Positions 1 through 9,768 of a DNA stretch of 28,948 nt are shown here, in pieces. A program made the position numbers and the translations under genes. Positions within the stretch are counted from its first letter, which is position 1; each line of letters opens with the position of its first letter. Origin of the DNA: Fimenecus sp045613585 (GTDB lineage: Bacteria > Bacillota > Clostridia > Oscillospirales > Acutalibacteraceae); assembly GCA_045613585.1 (NCBI GenBank), contig JAZLBG010000108.1, positions 1 to 28,948 of the forward strand. The letters are read 5' to 3'. The notes under the pieces were generated by a model. It did not search any database, was not told where the DNA came from, and worked only from the letters and a program-made list of their open reading frames with translations.

Positions 1-3000
1 TGCTTCTTTAACTGTGATAGTTGCTGTGATGTCACCATCATATACAAATCTTGTGTCTTTATCTGTAACTTCTTTTGTCTGACGAGTGATACTATCACCA
101 TCAACATCAACTTTGTCTTTAAGTGAGCCTGCAAATGAAATGTTCACTTCAGGAGAAATTTTATCTGACACGATTATGCTATTGTCATAATATTCATCTG
201 AAGTATTATGTGAAAAGTCTGTTACACCATCAATTTTGAATGAACCTCTGAACTGAGCAGGAACATCAAATGAAAGAGTTACTTTATTACCATCAACAAC
301 AGATTTGATTTCATCGATAAAGCCTTTTGAACCTGATTTAACTGTGCCATCCGCATTGATTACTAAGTCAGCTGGCAATTCAACGTCAGTTGCTTCTGCA
401 AAGCCTTCTTTTTCTACACTAATTGCAAAATATTTTACACCTGCAGTTGCATCTGTTGCACTAAATGAAACAGTTGCATCAGGATTATAGAAGAAAACGC
501 TTGATAATAACTCATTAACAAAATCTGTTTCATAATCGATAGACAAGTCAGTTGGTTTTGTTGTATCAACAGTAAATTCAACAACATCTGTTGTCCTGTT
601 ATTTCCTGCCAAGTCACCACAAGAAAGTTTGATTGTGTAATTTGCATCTTTGTCAAATACAACATTTGCTGTATGTGTATCACCTGATGAAACCCAATTT
701 TCAGCTTTCTTATAATCTTCTAAATACTTAGTCACATCAACTTCAGGATTATCTGCTGTAACTTCAAGATTTACAAGAGATGCATCAAAGTTATGTTCTG
801 TAATTACGATTTGAACAGTTTGTTTTTCGTCATAGTATTTTCTATTACCAACAGTATCTTTAACTTCACCAGAAATGAATTTGAAATCTGCAACACTTGG
901 ATTTTCTTTATCAATATGAATTTCTTGATTATAAGATGCTGCACGACCTAAACGGTCTGTAAAATCAAATGTTACAATATAATCATCTGTTTCTGTTAAC
1001 TCAACTGAAGCAATATGATTAACCTCTGTACTATTCCAAGAAATGTTCTTTTCTTCACCATTCACCTTTACAACAGGTTTATTTGATAAATCAAAGTTAT
1101 CTGCTTTAAGGTTAAATGTTACTGTTACATTCTTGTTTGCATAAATTATATTATTAGTTGTTTGATTTGAACCTGAATGGTAATCATATTCCACGCTAAC
1201 TGAAGGAGCAATCTCATCAACTACAACTGTTTTACCGTCGCTGAATTTTGATATATTACCAGCCATATCAGTTGCTTTAAATTCAACAGAACCTCTGTAT
1301 TGAGCTGGTATATCAAACTTGAATGCGCCATTAAAGCTATCAACTTTTGTCTTTGTTACCCAACCATCAGTTGTGTATTCAATAAAGTCAATACCTGAAA
1401 CTTTATCTTCAGCTGTTAAAGTAACTTCTACTGTCTTATCAGCAAATCCAAATAACTGTTCCCAAAGTGAAACATTATCGTATTCAATATTTAAAGAAAC
1501 AGGTGCACTCTTATCAATCTTGCAACCGCTAACTGTAATTGCATCACTAATGTCACCATCTTTAGACTTGAGATATACAACAGGCTCTGTTTCACCTTCA
1601 ACAGTATAAATTACAGACTCAGCCCAATCACCTGTTGAAATTTCACTGTTGTAACTAATTTTATATCCATTTGGAGCTACAATAGTAATATCACTATCAT
1701 ACCAACCATTATCATTTGCTTCTTCTTCAATCTGATAAGCTTGTGTTGGAATTGTTGGATATTTAATTTCTAACGTATATTTATTAGAGCAAGAATTATA
1801 CTTTTCATCTTCTGCTTTAGTAACGTTTACTGTAAGTATGCCAACTTTAGCATTTGAATCACCAAAAGTAATTTCACCTGTTACTGGGTCAATTGAAGCA
1901 TTAAGGTCATTCTTTTCAAGTTCATATGTATATGCACCATTACCATAACCTAAACCATCAGCTTTTTCTGGTTTTGCAGTTGGAACAATAGCATTTATAT
2001 ATGATTCAATACCATAATACTTAACTACTTTTGAACTATCCGCGAATGTAAATTCCTGATCAGCACGATTAACAACAAGTGTATACTCAATTGTTTTGCT
2101 TGCATACTTATCGTCACCAGCTTTTGTTGCTTGAACAACAACTGTACCTGACTGCTTAATTGTCAATCTAGGTTTTGAAGCATCTTTAAATTCAGCAACT
2201 TCATTACCACTGATAACTGTGTATGTTACTTCACCAGAGCTTTCGCCATCGATAGCCTCGTTGGTAAATATGTTACCATTTTCATTATATGTAACAGGAT
2301 TTGGAGAAGAATATTTGAATGCAAATGTTGTCTGTTCTGCAACACTAACATTCATTTCTCTTGTAACTGTTACAGGATTATAGCAATCATCTCCTGAATT
2401 TGTTACAGCCAAAGTAAATTTACCATTTTTTAATGTTTTGATTTTATTGCCATCAACAATTTTTGCAACATCTGAACCTGATATAATTTCATATGTAATT
2501 GTTGCATTATTAACCTGACCACCGCTTACCTGAACAGTATCATAAGGGTTTTCGCTATATGTAAGTTCAGTTGGAGTTGTTTCTACAAAAGCAAATCCTG
2601 TTTGGTCAGCTTTATCGATTGTCAATGTGTATGTTTCTTTATCTTCAAGATATTCTCCAGTTTCAGCACGAACTGCCTGTACTGTAATTATACCTGAACG
2701 CAAAATAGTAACTTTGCCTGTATTTGCATCAATTGTAGCAACAGGATTGCTATTAGCGTCAAGCTTATCACCATTTATAGATTCGTGCTTAATAATTGAA
2801 TATGTAACATTTCCATTTACAAGAGCATCATTAGCTAAGTTTGTAAATTCGTTACCATCTTGACCAAATACTCTATCAGCAGGCGAACCTACTGCAAATT
2901 GAAGTCCTTCAACCTGAGCTTTAACTACTTCAAATGAGAATTTAATTGTTTTTGCATTATAAACATCATCTTCTGCAATAGTTGCCTTAACTACAACTTT

Positions 3001-4731
3001 ACCAACACCAGTAAATGTAACTTTACCTGTTGCTGCATCAATTGTTGCAGGTGCTGTTGTTGCGCTTTCGTCAAGTGCATATGTAACTGTACCCGGTGCT
3101 GATGGACAAGATGCAATATTTGTATAGAATCCGTCACCAACCCACACTTTCTTATCAGTCGCAACGTCAGCAAAAGAAAAATCTGTACGGTCAACACGAT
3201 TAAGTGTAACTGTTGTTGGGTCAACATTCAATGTAACAAGTTGCTCAAAGTCACCATCTTTATTCCAGTCAAATCTCCACTGACATTTAATGCTTTCGCC
3301 TGCTGCGATTGCATCTGCAACCTTTGCTCTGTTAAGAACAGTCCAAAGTTGCATATAGTGAGTTGCACCATCTTTTGCTGAATCTTGATTTTTATAGAAT
3401 GATTTGTTACTTGACCAAGCATCAGAACCAACCTTGCTCTGATAATTAACATCTTTGCTTTCTGATAACTCAATGTCAGCAGGTGCAGTAATTAAAATTC
3501 CTGCCCACCAACCGTCAACATATCTACCAATAGAAGTATCTTTTGGAGACCATTCTAAAGTTAAGTTAGATGCATCAACTACAACATTACCTGTACCTGA
3601 ACCTGTTACTGCACCACCTGTAATTGTTGTAACAGTACCAAGATCTGGATGAATCTGAACTCCAAATTCATCTTTGAGCGTTACTTTTGATGGGTCAATT
3701 TCAACAGTGACAAGTTGTTCGTATATACCATCACCATTCCAGTCGAAACGCCAAGCGTAATCAAGATTTCCGTCAGCATTTTCAAGCTTTTCTTTGTTAA
3801 TAAGACCCCAAAGTCCAACAAAATGTTCCTCATCTGTATCAGCTGAGTCTTTATATTGCCAAAAACTCATCGCTGTGCCCCAAGAACCATTTGATTTGCT
3901 TTGAATATTAACATTAACAAAATCTAATTCATCTTTCAACTCAGCAGGTGCAGTAACCTTTATACCAGCCCACCAGCCATCTGCTACACGTCCAATAGAA
4001 TTATCAGCTGCTATCCAGTCTAATTCCACATTGTTTGCATAATAAGCCTTAACAACGTTCGCTTTTGAATCGCCATCAATTGTTAAGCCATCACTAATTG
4101 CACTTACAACGCCATTGCTTGTTGCAGGATAAACTGTATTGCCATCCTTTTTAAGTGTAATTGTATCAGGATTAATCTTAACTGCAATTTTCTGCTCATA
4201 ATTTTCATCAGCATTCCAGTCAAATTTCCAAGTGTAGCTGATATCTTTATCGTTATAAATTGCATCGTTAAGATACTGCTCATTAATTAAGCACCACATT
4301 GTTATGTAACGCTCTGCACTTTCAACATTTGGGTCTGAGTCTTGAGTTGCCCAGAAAGATACTGCGTCACCCCATGTGTCTTTAGCTGCTGATGTACAAC
4401 GTTTATAAGTAACATTGTCAAAATCAGCCTCTGCCAACATATCACCTGGCGCTGCTACCTTAATACCTACCCACCAACCATCAGACACACGTCCAATAGA
4501 TGGGTCTGCTTCAACCCAAGTAATTGTTGAACTGCCAAAGTTGACAACTATATTGTTGTCATTAGCATCATTAACGCTACCACCCTCTGTAAGCGTTGTA
4601 ACTGTACCTACATTATCCGTATTAGTTGCAAAAACGGTTACAACATTGAACGGAATCATAGTCAGTAACAAAGACATACACAGTAATAAAGTAGCTACTT
4701 TCGTCATGAAAGCATTTCTTACTTTGACCAT
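1..4731 (-). CDS. Giant secreted Ig/MBG-type surface protein, C-terminus cut by window edge
   Basis: The reading frame is open for 1577 codons from ATG 4731 to base 1, so the C-terminus and any cell-wall anchor lie outside. An AAGGAG site sits 9 bases before the ATG. Residues 1-30 look like a Sec signal peptide (basic start, Leu/Met-rich core, then VFA). Residues ~40-505 hold three copies of a ~160-residue module; each has an SIGR..DGWW signature (Ser at 78, 245, 400) and ends in an F-D-W-N-x-D loop (Asp at 171, 330, 488) resembling a calcium loop. Residues ~505-990 resemble MBG/Big-type beta repeats (IDAATGKVTF, IDKADQT). Residues ~1000-1577 resemble Ig-like modules, with a PAQ(Y/F)RGS motif occurring twice. 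It is rich in Thr, Val and Asp with few Cys. It is last in the visible operon, 5 bases after the preceding stop. An adhesin role is inferred from architecture and its link to the Tad locus. Confidence 0.85.
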   Translation of the reverse strand, partial: MVKVRNAFMTKVATLLLCMSLLLTMIPFNVVTVFATNTDNVGTVTTLTEGGSVNDANDNNIVVNFGSSTITWVEADPSIGRVSDGWWVGIKVAAPGDMLAEADFDNVTYKRCTSAAKDTWGDAVSFWATQDSDPNVESAERYITMWCLINEQYLNDAIYNDKDISYTWKFDWNADENYEQKIAVKINPDTITLKKDGNTVYPATSNGVVSAISDGLTIDGDSKANVVKAYYANNVELDWIAADNSIGRVADGWWAGIKVTAPAELKDELDFVNVNIQSKSNGSWGTAMSFWQYKDSADTDEEHFVGLWGLINKEKLENADGNLDYAWRFDWNGDGIYEQLVTVEIDPSKVTLKDEFGVQIHPDLGTVTTITGGAVTGSGTGNVVVDASNLTLEWSPKDTSIGRYVDGWWAGILITAPADIELSESKDVNYQSKVGSDAWSSNKSFYKNQDSAKDGATHYMQLWTVLNRAKVADAIAAGESIKCQWRFDWNKDGDFEQLVTLNVDPTTVTLNRVDRTDFSFADVATDKKVWVGDGFYTNIASCPSAPGTVTYALDESATTAPATIDAATGKVTFTGVGKVVVKATIAEDDVYNAKTIKFSFEVVKAQVEGLQFAVGSPADRVFGQDGNEFTNLANDALVNGNVTYSIIKHESINGDKLDANSNPVATIDANTGKVTILRSGIITVQAVRAETGEYLEDKETYTLTIDKADQTGFAFVETTPTELTYSENPYDTVQVSGGQVNNATITYEIISGSDVAKIVDGNKIKTLKNGKFTLAVTNSGDDCYNPVTVTREMNVSVAEQTTFAFKYSSPNPVTYNENGNIFTNEAIDGESSGEVTYTVISGNEVAEFKDASKPRLTIKQSGTVVVQATKAGDDKYASKTIEYTLVVNRADQEFTFADSSKVVKYYGIESYINAIVPTAKPEKADGLGYGNGAYTYELEKNDLNASIDPVTGEITFGDSNAKVGILTVNVTKAEDEKYNSCSNKYTLEIKYPTIPTQAYQIEEEANDNGWYDSDITIVAPNGYKISYNSEISTGDWAESVIYTVEGETEPVVYLKSKDGDISDAITVSGCKIDKSAPVSLNIEYDNVSLWEQLFGFADKTVEVTLTAEDKVSGIDFIEYTTDGWVTKTKVDSFNGAFKFDIPAQYRGSVEFKATDMAGNISKFSDGKTVVVDEIAPSVSVEYDYHSGSNQTTNNIIYANKNVTVTFNLKADNFDLSNKPVVKVNGEEKNISWNSTEVNHIASVELTETDDYIVTFDFTDRLGRAASYNQEIHIDKENPSVADFKFISGEVKDTVGNRKYYDEKQTVQIVITEHNFDASLVNLEVTADNPEVDVTKYLEDYKKAENWVSSGDTHTANVVFDKDANYTIKLSCGDLAGNNRTTDVVEFTVDTTKPTDLSIDYETDFVNELLSSVFFYNPDATVSFSATDATAGVKYFAISVEKEGFAEATDVELPADLVINADGTVKSGSKGFIDEIKSVVDGNKVTLSFDVPAQFRGSFKIDGVTDFSHNTSDEYYDNSIIVSDKISPEVNISFAGSLKDKVDVDGDSITRQTKEVTDKDTRFVYDGDITATITVKEA

Positions 4732-4736
4732 AATTC

Positions 4737-5240
4737 TTACTCCTTTTCTTCCACATTTAAATGTTTCTGTTGAGATACATTCAAATCTTTATCTATATTT
4801 GCGAGAAAATTATAAATTTTCCCATTAAATATACAATGCATTGAGAAGGAAAAAACTAAACTTGACACAAATATGTAACAAACATAGCCTGTTCCATCTG
4901 TAACAATTGCAGAAATAGTTAAACCTAAAACACTCAAAATAACCATACAATCAGCAATAATCGCAGGTAAATTTTGAAAGAAGGCAACTATTCCTATTTT
5001 GCTTTTACCTTTAAATCTTCGAACATGATTTTTTATAAACCAATTTTTTCTTTTTTGTGCAAGAATGATTTGTGATGCTATTCCTAAAATAAGAAACATC
5101 CAAAACATTATTCCACCAAGAAAGTCCATAGCTTCTATTCCTGTAGTTTTATAGTCAAACGGCATAACTAAAAAACTCGCTGACATTAAGAAAAAACTTA
5201 TTATTGATATATATAACCATATCATTTCTTTTTTCTTCAT
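4737..5240 (-). CDS. Four-helix membrane protein, unknown function
   Basis: This 167-residue protein has four hydrophobic stretches, at about 7-26, 40-61, 88-112 and 118-137. A basic loop (QKRKNWFIKNHVRRFKGKSK) lies between helices 2 and 3 and a charged tail ends in EEKE. I recognise no family. Its ATG overlaps the TGA of the preceding gene (ATGA), which suggests translational coupling, and the adhesin gene begins 5 bases after its stop. Its position between the kinase block and the giant surface protein suggests a membrane role in pilus or adhesin display, but nothing in the sequence proves this. Confidence 0.75.
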   Translation of the reverse strand: MKKKEMIWLYISIISFFLMSASFLVMPFDYKTTGIEAMDFLGGIMFWMFLILGIASQIILAQKRKNWFIKNHVRRFKGKSKIGIVAFFQNLPAIIADCMVILSVLGLTISAIVTDGTGYVCYIFVSSLVFSFSMHCIFNGKIYNFLANIDKDLNVSQQKHLNVEEKE

Positions 5241-5746
5241 ACATTTACCCCCAATGTAATCTCTTCATTGGTATGAATATATGTAATTTCATATTCAATC
5301 GTAAATGCGCTAACATTATCAAATTGACTCAATAATGTTGTTTCATCTGAAGCAAATAGAATATCTTCTGATAAAACTGTTGTTTCATTATCTACACTAA
5401 GTACAGTTGTTTCTTCACTTGTAAGTTGTTGAGATGCAATTTTTTCTGTTGACATCGCACCAACAAGTGAATTTGAAGCATTACTTATGAGATTGCCTGA
5501 CTGAGAAATCTTATCTGTTAACTTTCCGCGCTCTTTATTAACCATACTTGATTTGTAAGTCTTGTTTCCAGTTGATTCATTTTGATTTCTTATGTCTTCA
5601 ATGGCTTTTCTTGCAGTTGAACCTGTTAAATCACCAATTACTTTTGGAATCTTTAATGCAATAAATAATAAAACAGATACAACAACCATTATTCCGCAAA
5701 GGATAGCGGATATAATGAATATTAAATGGTATGTTTCATATGTCAT
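5237..5746 (-). CDS. Single-pass membrane protein with three ETT(V/L)L motifs
   Basis: This 169-residue protein has one strong N-terminal transmembrane helix (about 8-32), a basic and polar linker, then a cluster of ETTVL at 112-116, ETTVL at 121-125 and ETTLL at 135-139. The same ETTVL string occurs twice just before the FHA domain of the protein encoded three genes upstream. Thr-phosphorylated ETT motifs are known FHA ligands in GarA-type systems. I infer that this is a membrane-anchored substrate or docking partner of the kinase/FHA pair. The kinase gene ends 14 bases upstream. An AAGGGGG-type ribosome site precedes the ATG. I recognise no domain family. Confidence 0.75.
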   Translation of the reverse strand: MTYETYHLIFIISAILCGIMVVVSVLLFIALKIPKVIGDLTGSTARKAIEDIRNQNESTGNKTYKSSMVNKERGKLTDKISQSGNLISNASNSLVGAMSTEKIASQQLTSEETTVLSVDNETTVLSEDILFASDETTLLSQFDNVSAFTIEYEITYIHTNEEITLGVNV

Positions 5747-5760
5747 ATTTCCGCCCCCTT

Positions 5761-7437
5761 TTATTCTTTTGCTGATTCAATACGATTAATTGTTTCAGTT
5801 GTTGAAGCTTTCAACTCATTAATCAACTTAATAGTTCTATCAGAACCTTTTATTTTTTCTACACCAGTATGAATTTCATTGAGGATTTTTATCATTTCAT
5901 CAGGTGTTGCCACTTCAAGGAAATCACCAATATTGTTATTAATCATATGGTCAATTTCTATCCAAACCTGTAATCTGTAATCTTCTTCATAACTATCAGA
6001 CTTTGTTTTTAAGTCTTTAACCATTTCCCAAAGTTCTTTACATTGTTTATTTAATTCTTGAGTTTGAATCACCTTACCGCCACGAAGCTGGTTAATTTTA
6101 GTAGTACACTCAGATATATCATAGAAAATCTTTGCAATTGCACCTTCTTTAGTTGGATTATCTTTAATTTCACTAAACCATTTCGCTGCATTTGAATATC
6201 TGTCACGGTCAATATCCGTATCATAATATGACAAGAAATTCCAACCAATCTCATAACAAACTTCATCGTAACCTTCTTTATTATTAGTTTTTAAAGTATC
6301 CAAAACTTTAATTGTATTTGTATACTCTCCTTTTTTTACTTCTAGTCCTGTTTGAAGTTTTAACAATTCTCCTATTTCTTCTCTTGTCAAATTATAATCA
6401 GATGCTAAAAAGTCATTCAACTCCAAATAAGCTTCTGTTCTTGTTGGGTCAGTGGTGATTGCTGAATAAAAGTCTGAAGTTTGAACAGCTTTCTTCAAAA
6501 TATAGTCATAATTTGCACTTTTTGTTTTTTCAGCAGAAGCATAACCCCAAATTGAAGTTATACCAAATGCTAATGCTAATGTTGAAGTAGCGATAAACGC
6601 TCCTAATTTTTTTTGCTGTTTCTTTTTATAGATATCATCTATTTCTTCGTAATGTTCTAAAGCGTACATTAATTCAGCTGCAGACTGATAACGGTCATTT
6701 GGGTCACGTTGTGTACACTTTAAAATAATTCTTTCAAGACCACCTGACAAAGAGGGATTAATCTCTCTAATAGGTTTAATCTCATATGGAGGCTCACATG
6801 GATTCATACCAGTTACAAGATGATACAGTGTTGCACCTAAACAATAAATATCTGTTCTTGCATCGGTTTGTCCCATTCCACCAAACTGTTCAGGAGCCGC
6901 ATAACCAACTGTTCCCAAACAAGTAGTATCAGCAAGATTTTTTTCCTTAAATTCACGAGCTGTGCCAAAATCAATAAGTGTGACATTTCCATCTGGTTTT
7001 AACATAACGTTAGCAGGTTTCATATCACGATAAATAATTGCAGGTGTTCTTGTATGTAAATAACCAAGAACGTCACATAACTGTTTTGCCCAATCGATTA
7101 CATATTCTTGTGGCTGTGCACCATATTCTTCAAGTGCTTTATTCAAGGAGTTACCCTGAATATAATCCATAATAATAATAAATGAATCGTCGGTATCAAT
7201 AACATCTATGATACTAGGTAAGTTAGGATGACTAAGTTTTTTAAGAATGTCTGTTTCTGCAACAAGGCCTTGTTTGATAACCTCAAAATCTTTAATTCCA
7301 TCTTTTCTAACTTCTTTAACCGCCCACTGTTTATTCGCCTTTTCATTCATGGCGAGATAAACAACGCTCATACCACCTTGACCAACTTTATTAAGTATTT
7401 TGTACTTACCATCAACAAGAGAACCAATTTCAAGCAT
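5761..7437 (-). CDS. Membrane-anchored Ser/Thr protein kinase (PknB-like, no PASTA)
   Basis: This 558-residue Hanks-type kinase has residues 1-270 as the catalytic domain: glycine loop GQGGMSVVY (19-27), ATP-binding Lys41 (AVKEV), helix-C Glu61, catalytic loop YRDMKPAN (136-143, with Tyr replacing the usual His), DFG Asp156, and APEQF (181-185). The activation segment holds Thr171, Thr172 and Thr176. One transmembrane helix follows a Lys/Gln-rich stretch at about 280-300. The remaining ~255 residues are helical and TPR-like, not PASTA repeats, and should lie outside the membrane. The ATG has an AAAGGAGGG site that overlaps the stop of the PP2C gene, a classic kinase/phosphatase pairing. It probably phosphorylates Thr in the ETTVL proteins of this operon (inference). 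Confidence 0.95.
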   Translation of the reverse strand: MLEIGSLVDGKYKILNKVGQGGMSVVYLAMNEKANKQWAVKEVRKDGIKDFEVIKQGLVAETDILKKLSHPNLPSIIDVIDTDDSFIIIMDYIQGNSLNKALEEYGAQPQEYVIDWAKQLCDVLGYLHTRTPAIIYRDMKPANVMLKPDGNVTLIDFGTAREFKEKNLADTTCLGTVGYAAPEQFGGMGQTDARTDIYCLGATLYHLVTGMNPCEPPYEIKPIREINPSLSGGLERIILKCTQRDPNDRYQSAAELMYALEHYEEIDDIYKKKQQKKLGAFIATSTLALAFGITSIWGYASAEKTKSANYDYILKKAVQTSDFYSAITTDPTRTEAYLELNDFLASDYNLTREEIGELLKLQTGLEVKKGEYTNTIKVLDTLKTNNKEGYDEVCYEIGWNFLSYYDTDIDRDRYSNAAKWFSEIKDNPTKEGAIAKIFYDISECTTKINQLRGGKVIQTQELNKQCKELWEMVKDLKTKSDSYEEDYRLQVWIEIDHMINNNIGDFLEVATPDEMIKILNEIHTGVEKIKGSDRTIKLINELKASTTETINRIESAKE

Positions 7438-7450
7438 GTCTATCCCTCCT

Positions 7451-8218
7451 TTAGAATGTTCTTACTACAACAACTGATATATTATCTCTTTCCATACGCA
7501 TTTTGTTCATATCTATAAGTTCTTTTGAATGTTTATTCATTGTATTTTCATCAAAAAGAACACCTGGTTGTAGTTTTTCAAAAATTTCTATAGCGCTAAT
7601 TTCATGTCTAAAGCCATCAGAACAAAGCATATAAACTGCATTCTCTCTAGTCTCTCCAAAAAACATATCTGGATAAACCTCATCAGATGCACCGATACAT
7701 TGTAACAAAACACTACGTCTTGAATCGGTTTCTGCTTCTTCTGGCGTCATATTACCAAGTTCCACTTCACGAGCGACAAAGGTTTGGTCTTTTGTCAACT
7801 GGCTAATTGTATCTGCAATCTCATATGCGCGAGAGTCACCAACATTCATTATATAAAATCTATTTTGTGTAAGCAACATAGCAACTACTGTTGTTCCTAA
7901 TTTAACGCCTTGTCTCGCACCGTAAGCTTTAATGGTATTATTTTGTTCTGTGACAATTTTATTCCATTGCTCTCTTATAACATAATCTTCAAGTGGAGCA
8001 TTACAGAGAGTCGGCAAACTTTCATATACCCATTTATCAAACGCCTTAACAACTGAAGCGCTTGCTACTTCACCTTTTTCAAGACCACCCATACCGTCAC
8101 AAAGAATGGCAAATGTCATTCGTCCTTGTGGAGTATTGATAACCTTGACGGAAAGACTGTCTTGATTTGTAGATTTAGTTGTTCCTATATCCGTTGTCGC
8201 TGAAACAATAAAATTCAC
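7451..8218 (-). CDS. PP2C-family Ser/Thr protein phosphatase
   Basis: This 255-residue protein has the usual length for a bacterial PP2C (PrpC/Stp type). Metal-binding motifs are in order: N-Q-D near residue 19, CDGMGG near 40, VGDSRAY in the middle, CSDGF near 195 and RDNIS near the C-terminus. It has no signal or membrane segment, so it should be a cytoplasmic, Mn/Mg-dependent enzyme that reverses phosphorylation by the kinase encoded next. The start is GTG, with AGGAAGG nine bases upstream; a nearby ATG is out of frame. It lies 42 bases after the FHA gene. Confidence 0.95.
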   Translation of the reverse strand: MNFIVSATTDIGTTKSTNQDSLSVKVINTPQGRMTFAILCDGMGGLEKGEVASASVVKAFDKWVYESLPTLCNAPLEDYVIREQWNKIVTEQNNTIKAYGARQGVKLGTTVVAMLLTQNRFYIMNVGDSRAYEIADTISQLTKDQTFVAREVELGNMTPEEAETDSRRSVLLQCIGASDEVYPDMFFGETRENAVYMLCSDGFRHEISAIEIFEKLQPGVLFDENTMNKHSKELIDMNKMRMERDNISVVVVRTF

Positions 8219-8260
8219 TGGTCATTACCTTCCTTTTTAACTAAAACACAACATCACTAC

Positions 8261-9757
8261 TTAATAAAGTTTAAATTCAAATTCTTCATTTGCAAGACGA
8301 ACTTTATCACCATGAGTAAGTTTTGTTTCAACATTACTTTGAATCATACCACCATTTATATATGTGTGATTTGTTGAGTTTGTATCTGTTACAAAATATT
8401 GGCCATCACGAGAAATAAAATTAGCATGACTACGGCTGATTGCTGTGTTATCGCCTATAAAATAATCGACATAACTCTTTTCTTTACCAATTCTAAATAC
8501 TGGTTTATTAAGTGCTATTTTTTCATTGTTCTTAATTCTAATAAGATGTGGCTCTTCTTGCACAGCAACTGAAGCAGCACCAAGAACAGTTGTTTCACCA
8601 ATATTTGAAACACCTAAAACGGTTGTTTCACCAAAATTCATCGCCTGACCTTGTGGAATAACAGGTGGTTGATATGTTGGAGTAGGTGCTGGAGCTGGAG
8701 CTGGAGCTGGAGCTGGTGTTGCAACTGGCGGCTGAACCTTTTTCGGTTCAATAGTTTTATTTAGATTTTGATTACTTATTGATGAATTTCCTGAATTAAC
8801 TGGAACCTTTTGCCCAGGAATTGCAAAACTACTATTTGTTTGCTTAATAGGCATATTAACTTGTTTAGAGTTAGAATCTTTGACTTTTTTATCTGACGAC
8901 TTTGAAAACAAACCAAATAAACCTGATTTTTTCTTTTGCTGCTCATTTTTTGGATTCTGATCAGTAACATGTTTTTGCTCTGCCGAAGAAACACCAATAG
9001 TAGATTTTGTTGTTTCTGTTTTTGTAATAGGAACTTTAACAACTGGTTGAGCAATTGAACTTACATTTACTTGAGCACTTGGTTTTATTACTGGTGTAAC
9101 TGGTACAGATTGAGTAACCTGTATTGTTTTTTGTGTATTAAAATTATCTGTTGTTTCAACTGACTCTGCTTTAGATATTGTTTCCGACTGTTTATATTCC
9201 CCATCATTTTTTAAAGATAATAACAGTTCTTTAAAATCTACTAAAGATATTGTAGGGGCAGCATTTAAATAATTTATAATTTTTGCAACATAGTCACAAT
9301 TTTCTGTTTGGTCAAACTGTGTAGTAAACATAATGTTTTTAAAAAAGGCATTTAAATTAATTGCTATATTATCATTTTTTTGAATAGGAAGACAAATTAA
9401 TGAAACTTCACAATTTGAAACATCTGTAAAAATATAATCTAAATCCAAAACTATAGATTTTAAATCTATCATATAGTCTTCAGAATTTAATATTGCAGTT
9501 GCAATACCTTCAAAAATGTTTAATAAATGCTTTTTAGATGTTGCTCCAGAAAAGAACTGTTGTACAGAAATTTTCGATGAAACATTATATTTAATATACC
9601 TATTAGTATCCATTTGTGTAAAAATACAAGAAGCTAATCCTGCAATTTTATTATTTGTTATCATACCAAGACTCATTGTATCTACCATATCTTCAGGTGA
9701 TATTTCATATGTTAGATAAGTTATGTGTCCTTGATTTTCATATGTAAAATTCATCAT
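8261..9757 (-). CDS. DUF6382-FHA signalling protein
   Basis: Two folded domains are joined by a long disordered linker. Residues ~1-165 match the DUF6382 type often fused to FHA in Clostridia. The linker (~190-410) is rich in Gln, Lys, Thr and Pro and holds an Ala-Pro run encoded by a GCTGGA-type tandem repeat. Residues ~415-500 are an FHA domain (FRIGK, SRSH, then TNSTNHTYING). Two ETTVLG motifs lie just before the FHA (381-386 and 392-397, numbered from the upstream ATG 9769). This resembles the GarA switch, where a phosphorylated ETT motif binds its own FHA. The ATG at 9769 lacks a ribosome site and overlaps the upstream stop; a GGAGGA inside its first codons fits starts at 9757 or 9754 better. 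Confidence 0.9.
   Translation of the reverse strand: MMNFTYENQGHITYLTYEISPEDMVDTMSLGMITNNKIAGLASCIFTQMDTNRYIKYNVSSKISVQQFFSGATSKKHLLNIFEGIATAILNSEDYMIDLKSIVLDLDYIFTDVSNCEVSLICLPIQKNDNIAINLNAFFKNIMFTTQFDQTENCDYVAKIINYLNAAPTISLVDFKELLLSLKNDGEYKQSETISKAESVETTDNFNTQKTIQVTQSVPVTPVIKPSAQVNVSSIAQPVVKVPITKTETTKSTIGVSSAEQKHVTDQNPKNEQQKKKSGLFGLFSKSSDKKVKDSNSKQVNMPIKQTNSSFAIPGQKVPVNSGNSSISNQNLNKTIEPKKVQPPVATPAPAPAPAPAPTPTYQPPVIPQGQAMNFGETTVLGVSNIGETTVLGAASVAVQEEPHLIRIKNNEKIALNKPVFRIGKEKSYVDYFIGDNTAISRSHANFISRDGQYFVTDTNSTNHTYINGGMIQSNVETKLTHGDKVRLANEEFEFKLY
8688..8716. repeat. GCTGGA hexamer tandem repeat (in-frame Ala-Pro linker)
   Basis: Four perfect copies of GCTGGA plus a partial fifth copy code for the Ala-Pro run before the FHA domain. 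Gain or loss of a unit stays in frame, so linker length could vary between strains without breaking the protein. Confidence 0.85.
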
Positions 9758-9768
9758 TAAATCCTCCA

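Noticed and set aside
1..4731. Several plus-strand reading frames opposite the adhesin
   Set aside because: They are Ser/Thr/Val-rich mirror frames of the repetitive adhesin gene, without ribosome sites.
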